A stretch of 64,000 nucleotides of DNA from Fictibacillus nanhaiensis. Its GTDB lineage: Bacteria; Bacillota; Bacilli; Bacillales; Fictibacillaceae. Positions 62,059-64,000 of this stretch are shown here, one piece after another (position 1 is the first letter of the stretch; the number at the start of each line of letters is the position of its first letter). Both the position numbers and the translations under genes were made by a program. A model generated the notes under the pieces. It was not told the origin of the DNA, did not search any database, and was given only the letters and a program-made list of their open reading frames with translations. The stretch is taken from assembly GCF_019801215.1 (NCBI RefSeq), contig NZ_JAHVJO010000002.1, forward strand, positions 744,001 through 808,000, written 5' to 3'.

Positions 62059-63429
62059 CTAAAAGAATAAGTGTGCCATCCCAACAACGATCGGAAGCGA
62101 GATGATCGTACGCAAGAAAAAGATAATCACTAAATCTTTAAAGTTAACAGGTACTTTTGAAGCTAATAACAGTCCGCCAACCTCAGACATGTAGATTAAT
62201 TGAATGACTGACATTGCAGCAATGACAAAGCGAGTCAATTCACTTTCAATGCCTGCTCCGATTATAGATGGAAGGAACATGTCCGCAAAACCAATCACGA
62301 TTGTCTGAGCAGCTTCTGTTGCCTGTGGAACTTGCAATAACTCTAGTATCGGCACAAATGGTGCCCCTAGATAAGTGAAGAATGGCGTAAATTCCGCAAC
62401 GATTAGTGCAGAGGTTCCAATGGCCATGACGATTGGTACAACACCCATCCACATGTCGAGAACGTTTTGAATGCCTTCTTTAACTAAAGGAGCTGCTTTT
62501 TGGTTTTGATCAGCGCGGTCAACAGCTTTTTTCAATCCGAAGCGGAACGGAGTTTCTCCTTCGGGAATAACTTCATCTGCAACGTTTTCTTGTGCTCCCT
62601 CATAATACGTATCTGGTTTTCTAGAAAGCGGCGGTATTCGCGGAATAATAATCGCACATACGAGCCCAGCCAACACAACGGTTAAATAATAAGGAACAAT
62701 CATGTGTGCCAATTTTACTTGGGCCAGTACAACAATAGCGAAAGTAATGGATACAACAGAGAATGTTGTACCAATAACAGCTGCCTCACGCTTCGTATAA
62801 TACCCTTGTTCATACTGCTTGTTTGTTAGCAATACACCAATCGTTCCATCTCCAAGCCATGAAGCAAGACAATCAATGGATGAACGGCCAGGAAGCTTAA
62901 ACACTGGACGCATAATCTTCACTAGCATTGCTCCACAAAATTCAAGCAAGCCAAAGTTAAACAATAATGGCAAGAATAATCCGGCAAATAAAAATACGGA
63001 AAATAAAACAGGAATCAAATCATACAGCAACAATTGCCCTGTGTTTTCAGACCAAATTGCTTCAGGTCCAATTTTGTACAATGTCATGACCGCAAAAATG
63101 AAACCGACGACACGAATCAATTGCCAAACGAAATGGACATTAAATAATTTTTCTAAGAAGGTGTTTTGAATAATAAATTTTGGTTTTGCTATATACGTGA
63201 TTAAAGAGCCTAGAACCGTTAACCCGATTATTATTGTCATAATCTGAGGAATATAGTTACCAATCACGTCTTGTAATACTCCTGCAAAAATTGCAACAGG
63301 TATGGTGATTTCATCATTATATGAGATAGGAATCATAAATAGGAAAATACCAATTAATGAAGGGATAATAAACTTGCTTAAGCTTTGTTGTTTTACTTCG
63401 TTGTCTATCTGTTGTTTTTGCAATTCCAT
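62059..63429 (-). CDS. YjiH-type nucleoside-recognition (GATE) membrane protein
   Basis: 456 residues, about ten helices. The Gate/nucleoside-recognition pattern is seen in LASWLGDGTIGVLLTNKQYE (about 188-207) and the second copy around FADMFLPSIIGAGIESELTR, which is typical of YjiH family proteins of Firmicutes. These resemble concentrative nucleoside transporters in part, but the transported compound is unknown. N-terminal 20 residues are hydrophilic. RBS AGAGAGG. Single gene. Confidence 0.82.
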   Translation of the reverse strand: MELQKQQIDNEVKQQSLSKFIIPSLIGIFLFMIPISYNDEITIPVAIFAGVLQDVIGNYIPQIMTIIIGLTVLGSLITYIAKPKFIIQNTFLEKLFNVHFVWQLIRVVGFIFAVMTLYKIGPEAIWSENTGQLLLYDLIPVLFSVFLFAGLFLPLLFNFGLLEFCGAMLVKIMRPVFKLPGRSSIDCLASWLGDGTIGVLLTNKQYEQGYYTKREAAVIGTTFSVVSITFAIVVLAQVKLAHMIVPYYLTVVLAGLVCAIIIPRIPPLSRKPDTYYEGAQENVADEVIPEGETPFRFGLKKAVDRADQNQKAAPLVKEGIQNVLDMWMGVVPIVMAIGTSALIVAEFTPFFTYLGAPFVPILELLQVPQATEAAQTIVIGFADMFLPSIIGAGIESELTRFVIAAMSVIQLIYMSEVGGLLLASKVPVNFKDLVIIFFLRTIISLPIVVGMAHLFF

Positions 63430-63568
63430 GTTGTAATGCCTCTCTTTCTTAAATATAAAACGCTTTCATTAGCTTTCCATTTACAAGTATATGAGTTTTC
63501 TACAATTTTCGCAAATTTATAAATAATCTACATAATCCATGTTTTAGGGGATTTCCTTACCGTTTCCC

Positions 63569-64000
63569 TTATGAGAGAAGACCTAAATCCTTCTTTAACT
63601 CAGCTAGTTCCTCTGGCTTAAGTTCTCTCCACTCTCCAAGAGTTAATGTATGAAGATGTATATTCATAATCCGGATACGTTCTAATTTTTCCACCTCATA
63701 ACCAAGCGCCTTACACATTCTTCTAATCTGGCGGTTTAACCCTTGTGTGAGAGTGATTCGAAATACATATTTACTGACAAGGCACGTTTTTGATGGTTTG
63801 GTGATGGTGTTTAGAATCGGTACACCTTCAGCCATTTTTTTTAGAAAAAGATCTGTAACTGGCTCATTCACTGTTACTTCATACTCTTTTTCATGTCCGT
63901 ATTCGGACTGTGAAATACGATTTGATAAATCACCATCATTCGTTAAAAGAATTAACCCTTGTGAAGCCCTGTCTAAGCGACCGACAGGAAATACCCTTTC
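63569..64000 (-). CDS. 23S rRNA pseudouridine synthase RluF-like (partial, 5' end outside window)
   Basis: The last 143 residues of a pseudouridine synthase of the RsuA/RluB/E/F family. The catalytic Asp is in VGRLDRASQGLILLTNDGDL at the start of the visible part. EKEYEVTVNEPVT, YVFRITLTQGLNRQIRRMCK and LGYEVEKLERIRI follow, ending LKKDLGLLS. The SQGL after the catalytic aspartate and the TQGLNRQIRRM region match RluF best, but the N-terminal S4 domain lies beyond the right edge. No operon partner is visible. Confidence 0.85.
   Translation of the reverse strand, partial: ERVFPVGRLDRASQGLILLTNDGDLSNRISQSEYGHEKEYEVTVNEPVTDLFLKKMAEGVPILNTITKPSKTCLVSKYVFRITLTQGLNRQIRRMCKALGYEVEKLERIRIMNIHLHTLTLGEWRELKPEELAELKKDLGLLS

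Noticed and set aside
1-64000. tRNA, rRNA, prophage, insertion sequence or anti-phage defence island
   Set aside because: No such sequences or signature proteins were seen on either strand by eye; a tRNAscan or defence-finder run would be needed to exclude them fully.

Overview
The window looks like an ordinary chromosomal stretch of a low-GC, endospore-former-type Bacillaceae bacterium. Recognisable Bacillus-type genes and neighbourhoods are adeR-ald, liaIH-FSR, ykwC, a Vpr-like protease, ypdP, ywbE and a T-box-controlled glycyl-tRNA synthetase. Ribosome binding sites are mostly strong GGAGG types with ATG, GTG and TTG starts. The small intergenic repeats and the overall gene content would suit Fictibacillus or a close relative, but that genus guess is inference. 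I see no rRNA or tRNA gene, prophage, insertion sequence, CRISPR array or recognisable anti-phage system.

Region by region. 1-5530 (minus strand) is the proximal half of a Gram-positive Tad/Flp pilus operon. It runs, in transcription order, from a class I cyclic-di-GMP riboswitch through a DUF192 protein, the Flp pilin, an internal terminator, prepilin peptidase, TadE-like and TadG-like minor pilins, CpaB and CpaE to CpaF, which leaves the window. 5956-15400 holds a large uncharacterised membrane protein, YkwC, an MFS exporter, a Vpr-like subtilase and a bifunctional GGDEF/HD-GYP protein that could feed the c-di-GMP pool sensed by the riboswitch. 15547-26899 is mixed housekeeping: a YozB/CtaM-like oxidase factor, an M3 peptidase, adeR-ald, an alkaline phosphatase, a preQ1-riboswitch-controlled queuosine precursor transporter, an HD hydrolase and a secreted glycerophosphodiesterase. 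27031-34000 carries an AEC transporter, a TudS-like DUF523/DUF1722 protein, two Nudix hydrolases, a TetR regulator with a palindromic operator, and an M24 peptidase.

34064-47205 is partly a sugar-use region: T-box-glyS, PfkB-family sugar kinase, PTS IIA(Glc) and a secreted M14 peptidase, then an aldo/keto reductase and a three-gene alpha-glucoside cluster (PTS IICB, an EEP-fold phosphoesterase, an alpha-1,4-type GH13 glucosidase) behind LacI/CcpA-type operator sequences. 47254-57188 contains an AadA-like nucleotidyltransferase, a fatty acid desaturase, a YfmL-like helicase coupled to a proline biosynthesis reductase, an M20 dipeptidase, a coupled trio of small proteins including YwbE, a structured Bacillaceae-type repeat, and adenine deaminase. 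57204-60703 is a complete liaIH-liaFSR cell-envelope stress operon without liaG and with a terminator after liaH. The window ends with a Nudix hydrolase, glutathione peroxidase, a YjiH-type membrane protein and a partial RluF-like pseudouridine synthase.

The least explained signals are four intergenic arrays. Each has a different sequence unit, but all share a 20-21 bp period. Next is the coupling of a c-di-GMP riboswitch, a DUF192 gene and the Tad pilus. All calls come from reading the sequence by eye; no database search was run.
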